Positions 32,805-45,894 of a stretch of DNA of 64,000 nucleotides are shown here, piece after piece. The stretch's first letter is position 1. Each line of letters starts with the position of its first letter. Source of the DNA: Phyto melanocephala. Taxonomy: Eukaryota > Arthropoda > Insecta > Diptera > Rhinophoridae. The stretch lies in NCBI GenBank assembly GCA_941918925.1, contig OW799234.1, forward strand, positions 84,518,497 through 84,582,496, read 5' to 3'. The notes below the pieces were generated by a model. The model ran no database searches. It was not told where the DNA came from and was given only the letters and a program-made list of their open reading frames with translations. The translations under genes and the position numbers were made by a program.

Positions 32805-34070
32805 TAGTTAAAACATGCAAATTTGTAATTTTTTTGATGTATACTACTGCTAATATCATTAAATCTCTAGTAAGCTCTCAGATTATAAAGCAATTAACAA
32901 ATTCTCCATAAAAATTAATCTGTATAATTTTTTATATTTTTTCCCATTTTCATAAATTTATCTTTTACACTAAATTAGCCGTATCATAATGTTTAACTCT
33001 TGACAAAATTCAAAAAACTTAAACGTAAACTTGCAACAACCTGTACAATTAAAAGCACTAATTTGCACAATGTACTTAAGTAAGATGTTCAAATATTTTG
33101 TCTGATATTTCATTACACATTTAACCTCGGGGGCAAAAAGACATTAAATATTTTTGTTCAAAATGTTTAAAAATATTTTGGGTTTAACATTTCATGAAGA
33201 TGTAACGGCCAAGTCTTAATAATCTGGAAGGACAACTTTATTATAGTACAAATGCCGAAAGAACAAAAAATATACCTTCAAAAATTGACATAAAAGCCCT
33301 TTTATATTTTTTTTTTCGTTTCTTTGTTTTCTTAAACTTTATTTCAAGTTCTGCTTTTGAAACGAAAGTAAAGGAAAATAAAAATAACAAAAAAAAAAAA
33401 TAAAATAAAAAACTGTTAAGTCAAACATTTAATTTTTAATCATCCAAGAGATAAGAGAAAAAAAAATATTAAACCTCAATGGTTCCCAGTTATTTGATCA
33501 TTCACCATGCGTTTTTTGTTTTTGTGGCTCTTCAGGTATTTCGAAAGTAAATGTACCGCCTTTATGTACGTGAAATTTCATGCCAATTTAAATTAGTCCT
33601 TAAACAACCACAAACATTCGCTCAACTAATTGACCGACCGACCGACCAAATACGACAATATCAACATATTAAAGCTTTTCCTGGCAACAATGGTTTGAAC
33701 GACCTCTTGGTCTTTAATGGTCAATGTTATGTGCGCATGCATTTTACATGTTTGTATGTGCATATGCATGAAAGGCCCAGTTACTGAGCGTATGTAAGTA
33801 TGTGTTTGTGTGTAAGAAAACAGTTAGAAATGCCGGCCTGCCATACACAATATTTTATGCTTGTCCTACTCCTCCTGAAATTTGTACTTTTATTGTTTCC
33901 TCTTGTAGTTCACTATAATCAAACTTTATTTAACCAACAAATAACGCAAAGATATACCACGGATTTTGGTACGTTTTATTTTATTTTGGCCTTAAGGCTA
34001 CAAGTCATCCAAATTGGTTCGTCATAGTAATTGCTATACGATCACTTTGTTCGTTGATCACATTTGCAAC
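32805..34070. other. Non-coding stretch
   Basis: No gene or element recognised. A short (GACC)n run is near 33632. Confidence 0.35.
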
Positions 34071-34077
34071 GTTAAGA

Positions 34078-35537
34078 GCAAGTAAGAGCGGTATAACCGG
34101 CAATGTCGAGTTTGCGATAGCCACCACCAATTTTATGTTGTACTTTTGTAACATAAAACTTATTATTTTGCTAATAACTCTAATCACGGTAGAAAAATAT
34201 TTTTATAATAAAATAAAAGTTATTTTGCTTGTTCAAGTTCGATTTGCTTTTAATTTATTTTCTTTCAAAATAAAACCGAAATTATTTCTACAATTAAATT
34301 GATATTAATTAATGTTTTTTATGTTTTTTACCACAATGTTGTATTTTTAGTAAACTTAAGACTATGCAAAATTTTATAAGACCCTCTAGCTAGATAAATA
34401 ATAATGGTTACTCTGTGTGGGCGTGGCACTTTCTACTTTTATTAATAATAAGGCAATTGCTAAAAACTATGTTAATTGAATAAAAATTTAAAAAAACTAA
34501 AATAGATGGGTTCAAAGTTGCATAATAATCGGGTAAGTAGAAGTGTTAAAAAAGAATATTTATGAAGTATGGGCGTGGCATTTACCGCTTTTTGTTGTAT
34601 TTTGTATGTTGTATTTTGACTGGAACCATATGCGGTGAAAACTACGTTGCGAAAGTTAATACATACTTAATAGCAACATTTAAATAAGTGGGCGTAACAT
34701 ACATAATCCACCAATTGATTTTATGTATAGTATAGAACTAAAGATTGGCAGGATAATGTAAAATCATTTGAAATATACAAAATACCCAAAATAGTACAAT
34801 ATACTGCATACGAAAGGTAGTCGTTGAAGTGAGCATGTGACAAACATTTCTAAAGTAATATTGGTCTAAAACCAATATCTTATTAATAAAAGATTCTGCC
34901 ATCTTTAAGATGTGGGCGTTTAGGAAGGCGTATCGAAGTAATTTATGCTAATGATTTCTATATAGAAATTGAAATGCAGAGACCTTAATTAGTTTTTTCA
35001 AAATATAATATACAACATTTAAATCTAATTCTGTCGATTTTATAATATTTAAAATTATGACTAGATAGTTTTTTGTATATTTTGATATATAATTCTTTGT
35101 GTTATGCACGGTATTGAGAAATTTTCGGGGAAACATATTTTTTTTACTCAAGAAATATACATACTTGTGAAATTGTATTTCTCTTTGTCTTTGCGGTAAG
35201 ACGCATTTTATTCGATATCAGAAGACATTTTATTATGACCTACTGTGGAACTACAATCTAGAACTCTCTCTTAAAAATAGACCGATTTCGCCCAATTTTA
35301 AAAGCAAACATTTTTGATGTATTAGATTCTTTTTTTTTTGAAAAATTTAATCCCCTAAATTTTTTTGTTCGCGCTTTCAACAGATAGTAAATATATCTAG
35401 GTCATCCTAAAATGAAATCAGGATTTAAAAAAATATATACTTGATGGGGTTTAAGATGGATATTTCAATGTGTTGCAAATGGAATGACACAGTGATTATA
35501 CTCCCCACACCATTTTTTTTGGTGGTAGGTATTTAAA
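34078..35537 (-). mobile_element. Degenerate long HINE-like element, second subfamily
   Basis: At the left, AAGCAAGTAAGAGCGGTATA, ACCGGCAATGTCGAG is a decayed 3' tail (minus strand). At the right, ATTATACTCCCCACACCATT with TTTTGGTGGTAGGTATT is the complement of the 5' end of the 41277 copy (TATACCCGCCACCAGAAAAA TGGTGGGGGTAT). Between them are GTGGGCGTGGCA words at about 34416, 34570 and 34688, like those in the 41277 copy. Old and much diverged. Confidence 0.55.
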
Positions 35538-35662
35538 GTACTAAATTTGTGGAAATGCGATTAATGAAAGTAGGGCTATTGTACTCGAAATGATTTTTAA
35601 CATTATGTTGAATATCTAGTAATTATTATATTATTGACGATAATATGTATAAAAGCATGAAG

Positions 35663-36850
35663 GAAGTAAGCAAGTAAGTAATTATATTTGGCTGTGCCGA
35701 TACTTAATATACCCTTCAAAAACTGTAGATATGCAACTATAAGCATATGCATATGAGTTATTTTGTAGCACTTACACTTGCTTAATCTGTGACGTTATTG
35801 ATTTAAGAAAATGTCATCATGTAGGTACATACCTTTTTGTTGTGTGTGATCATGTTTGTGCAACGTATAGTAAACAAATGAAAAACTTCACATTATGAAC
35901 AGGTATAAAAATTATCCCCCCTACACAATCCATACATTTTTTAACATCATGTACATACATACACACATATGTAAGTATGCACCAATACCGCCTGCTTTCG
36001 CTGTTGTTTTTTAAAATAGAATTTTTTTGTTGCAGTCTCAATAAAAAACAGAGTTATACATAGTTTTTTGCTAATGGGTCGAGATGTTTAGTTAGCAACG
36101 ATTTAAAATTTTTTTCTTCATACGAGTCCATGAGATATGTTGGGGCTTTAAAAAGTTGATTCCATTGATCACACAGACGGACAGATGGACATCGAGTTCT
36201 CTATATACAAATATTAACTATCAAACTCTATTAAGTTCTAGATAGCCATCGCGTTAAGGACGACAAATTTTATTACTTGCCGATGACGGGCGTACATTTT
36301 GTTATACCCCATTTTAAAGTGGCGGCCATTTTGAATTTAAAATTTTTCATAGTGTACGGCATTTTGTAACAAAGTCCCTTGTATGCTCATATTTAAGCTG
36401 AAGTATTCTATTTACGTTTGCAAGTTTTAGAAAATGCTTTTTTGTGTGCTTTTATTTTAGTTACTAACAAACTGATTTGTTAAATTTTCTCTTAAATATT
36501 AAAAAGCTTTAGTAATTAAAGTGATATATACATATAAAAAAAATATATGCTTCTTAAAATAATTTTGTTTATAACTTTTAGTAACCGATTTGTCCAAAAT
36601 TTCTCTTGAATAACCCGGGAGGCATATTATAAAAACAAATAAATTGTAACAAATGTGCTTATAAATTCTCAAAGGAATACAAATTTAAAATTTTTGCTGT
36701 GACAATACGGGACACAACAGAAGTAGTCGCGTTTGTTTGCTCATATCTGTTTATGGGTCGATTTTGCTGGTTTTCCATAGCGATCTATTCTTAAATATCT
36801 CCAAAAGATTGATACCACACACAGGTCTGAGCAAATTGTGGAGTCTTCAA
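35663..36850 (-). mobile_element. Degenerate HINE(s), long type
   Basis: Minus-strand signatures in order: a decayed 3' tail at 35665-35710 (CACAGCCAAATATAATTACT), GTCCATCTGTCCGTCTGTGT at 36170-36190 next to AAAGTTGATTCCATT, GGCGGCCATTTTGAATTT near 36320, and ATGAGCAAACAAACGCGACT and TCTTTTGGAGATATTTAAGA near 36740-36810. The order suggests two overlapping or rearranged copies. Confidence 0.5.
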
Positions 36851-36854
36851 CAGA

Positions 36855-38960
36855 TTGATTTGAACCAAACATTTTAAAACTGACCTAAAAATCACCAATT
36901 TTTTATTTAATAGTATTTTCATACTCAAGGTTTTAATACTAAATTTAGTTGAACGTTAAAACCAATGATTAAAACCTGGTTTTATCATACAAAATAATTC
37001 CGCTAAAACGATCTAACAACCTTTTTTTTATACAATACAATCTTCTTTTCGGTATACTAAATTCAGTGCTACCAAGTTAAAAAAAAATTAAAAACAGCTG
37101 ATGATGTTAAATGGAGCTCAATAAACAAAATAGTTTAACAAGTGAAATAATTTAAAGACAATTGATGCAGCAGCAACAACAACAAAAAATTTACCACCAT
37201 ATTATTTAAATTACCATTTACAGAAAATGAAATAGTTTTAATTTTGGAGCGCATTGACAAAAATGACTTAGTTTCTCATACAAACAAAAACAGCTGATAT
37301 ACAGAGTGTCAAATAAATATTACAAAAAAAAACTGCAAGAAATACAATTATTTCTACGAGAAATTTATTTTATTTTCAATAAATTTATGAGGCAAACAGT
37401 GAGTTAAAATCTAATTTAATTAGCTTGTAGTGTGATCGCAAAACCACCTGTAATGTTAAAACTAGGTATTACTTAGCTTGTATGCAGCCAATTTCATATA
37501 AGTCTCTGTTTGACAAATGATAAAAACTGTGTTTTTTTCCAACACACTTTTTTTCTATATAAAAAAAGTCAAATACAAAGTCGTTACATGTTAAACCCAA
37601 TATAAGTGTCCCCTTCAAAGTCATGGTCATCCATCTGCTTCGGCAAATTATTGTTAATCATCGTTTTGTTTTGCTTAAGAGATTTTCGCATAAAAAAGAG
37701 CTTGTTTTGTTTAGAATATATTTACCAGGCACTATATAAAAAATTGGTCCTGTGTTTTAATTTTAAATTAATTTAAAAAAAAATTAAATTTTGTATAGAA
37801 AACATTTATTTTGCAAATCTTTTACGATACTGTCCAACTAGCGGGTAAATTCAATGCAACCATTATTTTTGTCCTAACGGTACATTTCGACAACTAGAGC
37901 CAACTTTTATAAACGTAGCACAGTTTCGTGTTTAGCATTCCAACTAACCTAAGTATCGGCCTTCAAGTTTAGGGCAACAACAAGTTGACGAATTTTGAAA
38001 AGTAGTGCAATAAAATCGAAATCGTACCTTGATGTACGGCTTCAACAACCCATCTCTAAGTTTAACTTTTTAATGATGTTTTTTTTTTTGTTGTTGATAG
38101 TACTTACTACTTTGCAGAGGTAGTTTAATACTGCAACATCAGTAGTTGATTTTACAAATATTTTGTTCAACAAATTGTTATAGTTGCGCTTTATTATTTC
38201 ACTCGCTTATAATATCAGGCGCATCAAATGTGTGCTTGAATTTAGACAGTTTTTATAACTGTTTATTGCTCACGATTTTGTTAAACATTTATTTTTTACG
38301 AGTTTTTCTTTTGTTCCTCTCTTTTAAATGTTGCAGGCTGGGGTGTGTCAAAATAATACTTGTACGATCGCAAATTAGTAAAAGATCATGGATTCAATGA
38401 TCTTTTAATACATGGTATTTAGTGGCCAATAAAGAAAAGAAAAAACTTAAATTGATTCCAGAAAGAAAAAAAAAATTCTTTACGTTTCTTTAGCTAAGAA
38501 AGGCTTCTTTGGCCATTCAGTGAAAAGAAGGCATACGTGTTACACTTAACGTGCACCAAATTTAATATGATTTGAAGGGTTCAAGCTATACAGCATTTAG
38601 ATCACTAATAAATTGTTTTTGGCAACAATTTATTGATGAGTAAAAAACATACTACTTTTATACTGGGTTTTAAACTAATTTGTGAGAGTGTGATGAATAA
38701 AATACTTACTAATAATTGATAGGGATGTTAAAAAAATGTTTGCTGAAGCTAAGAACATAGAAATAAGGTTTATTTTTTATATAAATCAACTCGAATAGTC
38801 CCAAGCAAGGCATATCCATAAGGTATATGCAACGGCGAATTGGTACAACAAAGCAACTTTTGAGGGGATGTTTTATGTTAAGGTCAATTCGTACATCAAC
38901 ATATTTATTATCAAAAAAGTACACGTAAGTTTATTGTTTAATACCGAATCCAAAATCACA
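36855..38960. other. Non-coding stretch, about 2.1 kb
   Basis: No exon with domain similarity. A short self-complementary segment (aaaaccaatgattaaaacctggtttt) lies near 36958, and polyCAA (cagcagcaacaacaacaa) near 37166. Short reading frames here show no family. Confidence 0.35.
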
Positions 38961-38964
38961 TTTG

Positions 38965-39075
38965 CCTTTCCGGCATTAATAAATAAAATCAAGGCAAATT
39001 CAACCAATTTTGACCAAAAATGTCCTCATCAGCTGGGCTAATAATTTCATCTGTATGAATTCGCCTTGGTCCCTA
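38965..39075. repeat. Second copy of the GAATTCGCC short repeat
   Basis: ATCAAGGCAAATTC, TTTTGACC, TCATCAGCTGGGCTAATAAT, TTCATCTGTATGAATTCGCC TTGG pairs with 15220-15300. The ends CAAGGCAAATTCA and TGAATTCGCCTTG are inverted. Confidence 0.5.
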
Positions 39076-39132
39076 GGATTCATAAACAGAAAACTCTACT
39101 GAGTTTTGTGTAACAATAAATTAAAAAAATAT

Positions 39133-40390
39133 TTTTTTACTCTTCATCTGTTGTGCCAAGTTTTGTCATTCCGCTTTTAAATTCTACAATATTTATTTCT
39201 GAAACCATAAATTATATATTTTTTGAAAGCTTATGACCAGTTCAGTCGGTTGAGCAATTTCCATTTGTCCTTGTATTGGTTAAAATAAACTTATAAAACC
39301 CCCGCATGTAACATAGATCTGTTTGTTGTATCAACCTTTTGCAAATATCTGGAAATCAATCGCTATTAAAATCCAGCACAATTGCCCCATAACTTTCTGA
39401 GATATGAGCAAGTAAACACGGTTGCCTCTTTTCATTAGTTGGAAACTTTGTAGATACATTAGCAACTCTTTGTAGATTTTTGCTATTTATTTAAAAACAA
39501 TCAGACAAATTGGTCACTAATCGGCAAAGTTATGGGCAAATACAATTTTTCTAAATATTTCTTTTTAAACATTTAAACTTACTAAAGCTCCTAATTAATT
39601 TTTTCACACGTAAAACATTTCAAAATATAGGTTGTAGTGTTGAAAATTATTAATGAGAAAAACTGGCAAATTGGTTTGAAGCTAACTGAGATATAAGCAC
39701 GCAAATACAAATAATTTGGTGTTTTCTTAAAATTTAGAAGCCAAAATCGATTTGTGCCAGCTTCTGGGCAACAAAGAGCAGCGATATGAATGTAAAATGA
39801 AAAGGCTTGACTTTAAAAATACAATTTGCTAAACAAAATTGCAAATCCATGATGGACGCTACCATAAATAGGCATAAAAAAAATATATGTATTGATCAAA
39901 TCTATTAATTAAAAATGTGAAAACATCAATCCCCTCAATATTAGTGAAAGAGCTAGACCTGTAGCACACAGTAAACTTTGTAAAAGATAGATTCTAGATG
40001 GCATCTTAAATAAAATTGTGGATATATGGGTCAAAAATAGTAATTACGGCTTTGAAGGGGTCAAATCCCTGCAATCTTGATATCAAACGATAGGGAATAA
40101 CCAGTAAAATACAGTAAACGATAAAAATGTTAAAATTCAAGATGGCGTCCTAAATAATATAACGAAATTTTTTTTTCAACACCGTTAATATTGGTATCAA
40201 TCGAAGGGCTTGACTTCTAGAATACTGCCAACTTTGTAAAAATTCAAAATCAAAGATAACGTCGGAAAAAATTAAAAAAAAATGGCGTATAACATAAAAT
40301 CTGAAATCTAGACTAAGCTACGATATGATAAGTATACCTGTGTAGATGATGGTGAATGGTATTATCAGATTCGACATTCTTACTTGTTTT
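39133..40390 (+). mobile_element. Degenerate HINE, long type, both ends present
   Basis: Starts with CTCTTCATCTGTTGTGCCAA, GTCATTCCGCTTTTAAATTC and CATAAATTATATATTTTTTG, continues with ATTGCCCCATAACTTTCTGA, AGCTTCTGGGCAACAAAGAG and repeated GGGCTTGAC/AGATGGCGTC words, and ends GGTGAATGGTATTATCAGAT, TCGACATTCTTACTTGTTTT. The hairpin has lost about 15 bases (no CACGGCCGAATAT). Confidence 0.65.
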
Positions 40391-40559
40391 ACTATAGATT
40401 TAGCTTATACCCACTGATATAAAACAAAAAACAACATGCTCATACATGCTCGAACATAAAAATCGCAATATTAAAATTAAATTTTTTAATAATCTGTTGG
40501 GTGTTTTTTTTTCGTATTGGAACTAAAAATAATACAAGACATAATAATACATGGCATGA

Positions 40560-41140
40560 AATTTTATTTATTATAATTCCATTCGATCAGTATAATTTTA
40601 GACAACTTTTTCAATAAGTCTTGGCGTATGGTCTCAATAAATACTTGAATAATGATTTCCAATTTTTCAAGTGTAGATGGTTTTTCGCTAAAAGTCAATA
40701 ACATAAAGCTTATCATAAACATAAAAAGTAATACAGAGGCGTTCCATCGCTCGAATAAATAGGTCAGTGAACATGACCACTTCTGGAAATAAATTTGCCA
40801 CCAAATTGATTTTGCAATTAATCGATTGTTGAGTGAAGAAGTAAGAAAAGTTGCGAAGTCTTGTTAGAAACAAATGTTGTTGATGTTTAGCTGAAAATTT
40901 TTTGAAAACAAAAATTCGGTCAGAATGGCTCGGTAGTGCTCGCCATTCACCGTAACTACAGCTCTTTGCTCGTATTTGAAAGAAATAAGTACCAGCGTAT
41001 AAGCCGTATCAAACAATTATTTTAATCCATGACATGTTGATTCGTTAATATTTCGGGGATTGTCTACGTTTCAAATACTGCAATTTTGGTTATTGACGCA
41101 GCTCTATGAACTTCGCAGATTTATCTTTTTCAAAGTAAAT
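40560..41140 (-). pseudogene. Mariner-family transposase relic, C-terminal half
   Basis: On the minus strand: YEQRAVVTVNGEHYRAILTE FLFSKN (VTVNG-x-RYR is a hallmark), a stop, then STIDCKINLVANLFPEVVMF, further decayed sequence where the PPRSCDLTPLD box should be, and RLIEKVV, stop, NYTDRMEL near 40590 (E-K-V-x-x-NWTDRM in intact relatives). The catalytic box is not intact. Confidence 0.7.
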
Positions 41141-41884
41141 TTTTCGACAATTTGGAAGCGTCGTTTTACTACTCAATAGAGTTTGACACTATCAGTTGTC
41201 ATACAATAGTTATCGACATCGATAGTTCCAATACAGGTAAGAAGAAAACATTCTATGCAATCGAAATATTGCACATTTTTATACCCGCCACCAGAAAAAT
41301 GGTGGGGGTATATTCATTTTGTCATTCCGTTTGTAACACATCAAAATATCCATTTTAGACCCCATAAAGTATATATATTCTGAATCAGGGTTTGATTTGA
41401 TGACGATCTAGCTATGTCCGTCCATCTGTCCGTCTGTTGAAAGCACGATAGAGGTCGCACCGAAAAAGCTAGGAGGCTCAAATTTTGCCAGAATCTTTCT
41501 TATAGACAAGGTTTGTTTGCTATTGAAAATGGGCTATATCGGAATATTAGGAAGTGAGTTATAGCTCGGAATGCAAGAGTAGGTCGAAAAAACCGTGTCC
41601 TACGAACATCGAATAAAATGGTATTGTGTCCAAACGGATTAACGTACAGTCATGAAACTTCGAATATATATTTCTCGAGTCAAAGCAATATTTCTCACCA
41701 CAAATTACCTATATCTAATCATTAGGAAAGGAGTTATCGATCAAAATGTACGAAAATTTATACCGTACAGTGTATTTTTCGGTATATTTAAAAACAAAAA
41801 CGTCATAAAAGCAACAAAATTGGATGTACGACTCTGAAATTTCGCACACTTTGCTTTTTGGTGAAAGGCTTTTTTTAACGGAAA

Positions 41885-42555
41885 ATCAATGTGCCACGCC
41901 CACTTTTGCGCCCACCTCCCATATAACGTTTTACCTTAAATTGATATAATTTCTCTATTAATAAATATTTTGGAATTATAAAGGGCTATATTGAAACATC
42001 TGAAATGTACTCATTCGCAAAAATAACTTTGACACGCCTACTATAACGCCCACTTTTTACGTTATCTACCGTTAATGAAATTTCAAAGCTCATAAAACCG
42101 CCAAAATTTGATGTATGATGATCAAATTTGCTACGTATATCCCCCTAGGCAGTGTCATTATTGCACAAAAAAATTAAGGTGCCACGCCCACTTTTACGCC
42201 AACCTCCCATATAACGTTTTACCTAAAATTCATATAATTTCTCTATTAATAAAGATTTTGGAATAATAAAAGGCTATATTGAAACATCTAAAATGTACTC
42301 ATTCGTAAAAATAATTTTAACACGCCTACTATAACGCCCACTTTTCACGTTATCTACCGTTAATGAAATGTTAAAGCTCATAAAACAGACAAAATTAGAG
42401 GTACGATATATATAAACCCCATATAACGGGTTTTCTTAAATTCATGTAATTTCTCTATTGACAAAGTTTTTGGGAAAATAAAGAACTATATTGAAATATC
42501 TAAGTTGTATTTATTAGCAGAAACTTTATTGACACGCCTACTTTAACGCCCACTT
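41885..42555 (+). repeat. Tandem repeat of about 288 bp, 2.5 units
   Basis: GTGCCACGCCCACTTTTGCG, CCTCCCATATAACGTTTTAC, ATAATTTCTCTATTAATAAA and ACACGCCTACTATAACGCCC recur: GCCACGCCC at 41893 and 42181 (288 apart); ATATAACG at 41921, 42209 and 42421 (the last interval shortened by a deletion). Confidence 0.85.
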
Positions 42556-42607
42556 TCATTGAAAGACTACATTTACAAAAGCATTTTAGTAGCATATCGA
42601 AGTTATA

Positions 42608-43200
42608 AAGGGTGGTTAAATTTTAAGGGCTGATGTTGAATTTAAATAAAAAACAAATTATTTAGGAAATTATTATTATTTCTTTTTGTAATGATAATAT
42701 TTGTACGGTTCAATTATGTATTTAACAAAATATCGGCGCCACTCCTCTATCTGATGGTCCAAATTTTCAATGACAATGTTGATGCTCAATTGTTGGGCAC
42801 GATGATGAGTCGAGGTTGACTGCTCTTTTGCCACACTATCGCAAAAAACAGCAATGCTTCCCATTCAACGAAATAAGAAGGCATTCACAGATTTTCTAAC
42901 ATTTTATACAGACCTGTTTTGCAGAAATTTAAATATTTTTTACAATTTTCCCGATTGTGGATGAATTTGAATGATTATGTTGATCAGAAGAATTACGAAG
43001 TGCACAAAATGCATTTTGATTTGAACGCCCATTTTCATAAAAACTTAAATAACTTTAAAGCGTTGCTCATTTGCGTATCTTTCCACGGATCAAATTGAGT
43101 AAGTTTGAGATTGAGAAATGTCAAATGAAATGCAGAAAACAAATTTAAAGACTAGGTGTAGTTCACCTTCAACATGGGCTCTTAAAATTTAACCACCCTA
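42608..43200 (-). mobile_element. Mariner-family MITE/deletion derivative, 593 bp, TA duplication
   Basis: Left TIR AAGGGTGGTTAAATTTTAAG, GGCTGATGTTGAA; right TIR is its complement (CTTAAAATTTAACCACCCTA). TA at 42606-42607 and 43201-43202. On the minus strand near the left end lies SVAKEQSTSTHHRAQQLSIN IVIENLDHQIEEWRR, the same C-terminal relic as in the 30211 copy. Same family, inserted in the opposite direction within another HINE. Confidence 0.87.
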
Positions 43201-43349
43201 TACAAAGAAAGTGATACATATTTTATTATAAAAAGATTAATCCATAATTATTAACAAAATAATAAAAATTGTGCTTTAAATGTACACAAAATTGGTGGTG
43301 GGTATAAAAGATTCGGCACAGCCGAATATAGTGCTCTTACTTGTTTCTT

Positions 43350-44710
43350 TTTATTTAAGCACTTTATTTTAATAAACATATTTTTTTCAAAACTTGTTTT
43401 CCAACTTTTGCTTCTCATTTAAGCAAACTACGATTTGATGCAATTGATATTCTTTCTGTTAGACGATAAAGGTTTTATTAAGATTGCTTTTAACATTTTT
43501 TGCATTTTTTGTTTTTAGCAATGGATAACAATACTGATACTGACATCGACATCGGCAACATCAGCCGCTAAATAAATATAATCAGTATCAGTAACAACTT
43601 TGGCAAACAGTTAAAATTGTCGTTTTGGTACATACTCTTACCAACAGCCAAAAAACACTAAAACAAACCATCATCAACAACAATCAGTAGACCAACAACA
43701 CAATGACTATGAAATGAAAAAAAACAAGACCTTTTTCTTGCCACCCACACTCTGCCAACAGCCATTTGTAACATACACCAGCCATAAAATAAGAAGCAAC
43801 GACAGCAGCAGCATCAACATCAACATTTACAACAAACTGTTCATACTATAAACACTTATATCCAGCATCAAACAAGAATCAATTACAATCAATCTGTATT
43901 TCTAAGACAACACACAACTCGCACCACAAAAAACAAAAAACGAAAAAAAAAGAGTCTTTCAAACACTCACACGAGCCGTGTGGGTAGCATTGGATAGTTG
44001 ACTGGACATTAGATGACTGTTTTATTCGATGGTCAGGTAAGGAAAATTAAACACAAGTCAAGGAGATGGCTGAAAAAGAAAGTAGTAAAACAAAACAGCC
44101 ATAGGATGAAGTGATACGAAAGTTTGAGAAGGTAAAATCTAATATTATTTTACACACACGCACGTACATAAATGTTTGTTAATTTGATATGCAGTTCATA
44201 CGACTATTTATCACACTGACATCCCAATAAACTTAATTCACAGCTTTTGTTATTCATTCTTCCAGTTAACAAACGTTTTGCATAATACCAAGCGAAATTG
44301 AAAACGTATTTCTAGAGATCATGTTCAGAGTGAAAAGTGTAGAATTAAAATTGATTAAGTTTTCGTTTTATATATAAACGTTGTATTAGAAGTAGGGTTT
44401 GTCCAGTTCTGGCCATGTCATTGTCATTTACAATTTTGTATGTTGTTTTTTTTTTCTTTAAGTAAACTTAATATTACAGTGAAATCAATACACTGTTGTA
44501 CCCTTGACGTCTCTCTGGTGACAAGGCTACATACACTGCGGTACAACAATATAGCCGCATGTCAATTTTAGGCATATGTATCTCATTTAAAACAAAGATC
44601 AAAAAATATATGTTTTCATCATCTCAAAGAGCTTTGTTTTTTCAACGCTTTAACACTTTGATTTAAGAGTGTTGCGCTACTATAGCCGCAGTAGTATCAA
44701 TAGCATAGTA
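43350..44710. other. Non-coding stretch with a CA-rich island and possible splice donor
   Basis: From about 43520 to 43970 the plus strand is rich in CAACA, CAGCA and CACAA and unusually poor in T, as in long 5' untranslated exons of fly genes. TGGTCAG|GTAAGG at about 44031-44042 would be a near-consensus donor at its end. There is no long reading frame. It could be a non-coding first exon of a gene to the right, but no matching acceptor or coding exon was found. Confidence 0.3.
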
Positions 44711-44713
44711 AAA

Positions 44714-45290
44714 CTAAAAATTATTTATAAATCTGTAGCAGGTTGGGCCTCCATTATTGGAAATGAGCTCGAAGATTCGATTTGGCATAGATTTTATAAG
44801 TTTTAAGCATATTGCTTTAATAATAGTCTCCCAAGCGTCAATAACTGTGGCTTTGAGCTCCAAAATCGTGTCATATTGCTTGTTTCCACCATAAATTTTT
44901 CGCATATGATTACCCTGATATTTTTTCATAATATTGTGATGTGGATAGCAGGCTGACCATTCCAATTGCGTTATGTTATTTGACTCTAGCTACAATCGAA
45001 TTTCGTTTCTTTTGTATTGTAAACAATGTTTCTCGTCGGTAAACAACTCAAACTTTTATTATTTTTAGCAAATTCTAAACTTTTGACGAAGTTATCGTGG
45101 CGGCAGTTTGGTTCGTAAGCAGCTTTTGTTGGATTTTTTTTTTGCGTTTGACACATTGATTTTAATGAAAACATATTCCCGAAATATTTAAAATGACTTG
45201 AAAGATTTGTTGAATTCTTTTGCCAACTCATACACTTCTCAACATAATCGCATGTATGTATGTATGTATATGTATGCATGTGCATACATA
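44714..45290 (-). pseudogene. Decayed Tc1-like transposase, C-terminal half
   Basis: Minus strand: KAAYEPNCRHDNFVKSLEFA KNN, then RNIVYNTKETKFDCS (the site of the first Asp; the expected TDE reads TKE), later ELKATVIDAWETIIKAICLK, LIKSMPNRIFELISNNGGPT CY and the end. The final box (A-W-x-x-I, L-x-x-SMPNR, I-x-x-x-GG-T-Y) is standard for Tc1. The region of the second Asp and Glu (W-SACYPHHNI) is unrecognisable. Confidence 0.65.
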
Positions 45291-45299
45291 CACATGTAT

Positions 45300-45890
45300 A
45301 TTATATTCTTTTTGCTTTTCGATATTTCGTTTTTATTTCACTTTCAAAAATTCAACCGTTACAAATAAAATAATTTGGGGAAAAAGTGTGGCGCTGCTGT
45401 TATTTAATACCACAAAAAAACACAGTTACTCGTATAATAAAAATCACTTGTGTTTGAAAAATCAAAAACTTTATGTCGTTTTACTTTCAATATCTTAACG
45501 AAATATATAAAAAATTAACAAAAATAATAATAAAAAAAGAAAACAATAAAACCTTACATATAAACAAACAATAAAAACGAAGAACAGTTTTTAACAGCAA
45601 CAGATATAATTAAGTGAAATTTTTCGTCTTTAATATACACATTAAACAAAAAGAAAAAAAAAAACTTAAAAACATTTCATTGTTTTTAATTTACAAAGAC
45701 GTTTTGAAATTTTTATTTTTTTAATATCTGCAGTGATAATGAGGATGACAGTGGCGATAATGAGACTGCTGCCGCTAAGCCGTATGAGTAAATCATTTTC
45801 TGTCATTCTTATGCATTTCTACGTTGGAATGAATTTGTGTATAATAAAACCATATTTGAGTGACAGATTGATTATTTTTATAACTTTCTC
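45300..45890. other. Non-coding AT-rich stretch
   Basis: Short (TATG)n at 45252-45275; nothing else recognised. Confidence 0.35.
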
Positions 45891-45894
45891 ACCA

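Larger units (their letters stand above)
41277..43346 (+). mobile_element. Long HINE-like element, second subfamily, with nested MITE
   Basis: 5' end TATACCCGCCACCAGAAAAA with TGGTGGGGGTATA forms the usual subterminal inverted repeat; then GTCATTCCGTTTGTAACACA, GACCCCATAAAGTATATATA, GACGATCTAGCTATGTCCG, TCCATCTGTCCGTCTGTTGA. The 3' end is GGTGGTGGGTATAAAAGATT, CGGCACAGCCGAATATAGTG, CTCTTACTTGTTT. So ends and core match the HINE family while the middle differs: it holds 2.5 tandem units of about 288 bp (41885-42555). A mariner-family MITE is inserted at 42608-43200. Without it the element is about 1.48 kb. Confidence 0.8.

Noticed and set aside
34005..34302. Overlapping hydrophobic frames suggesting a small membrane protein
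   Set aside because: Both strands give similar frames, no start context or homology, and part overlaps a degenerate HINE tail.
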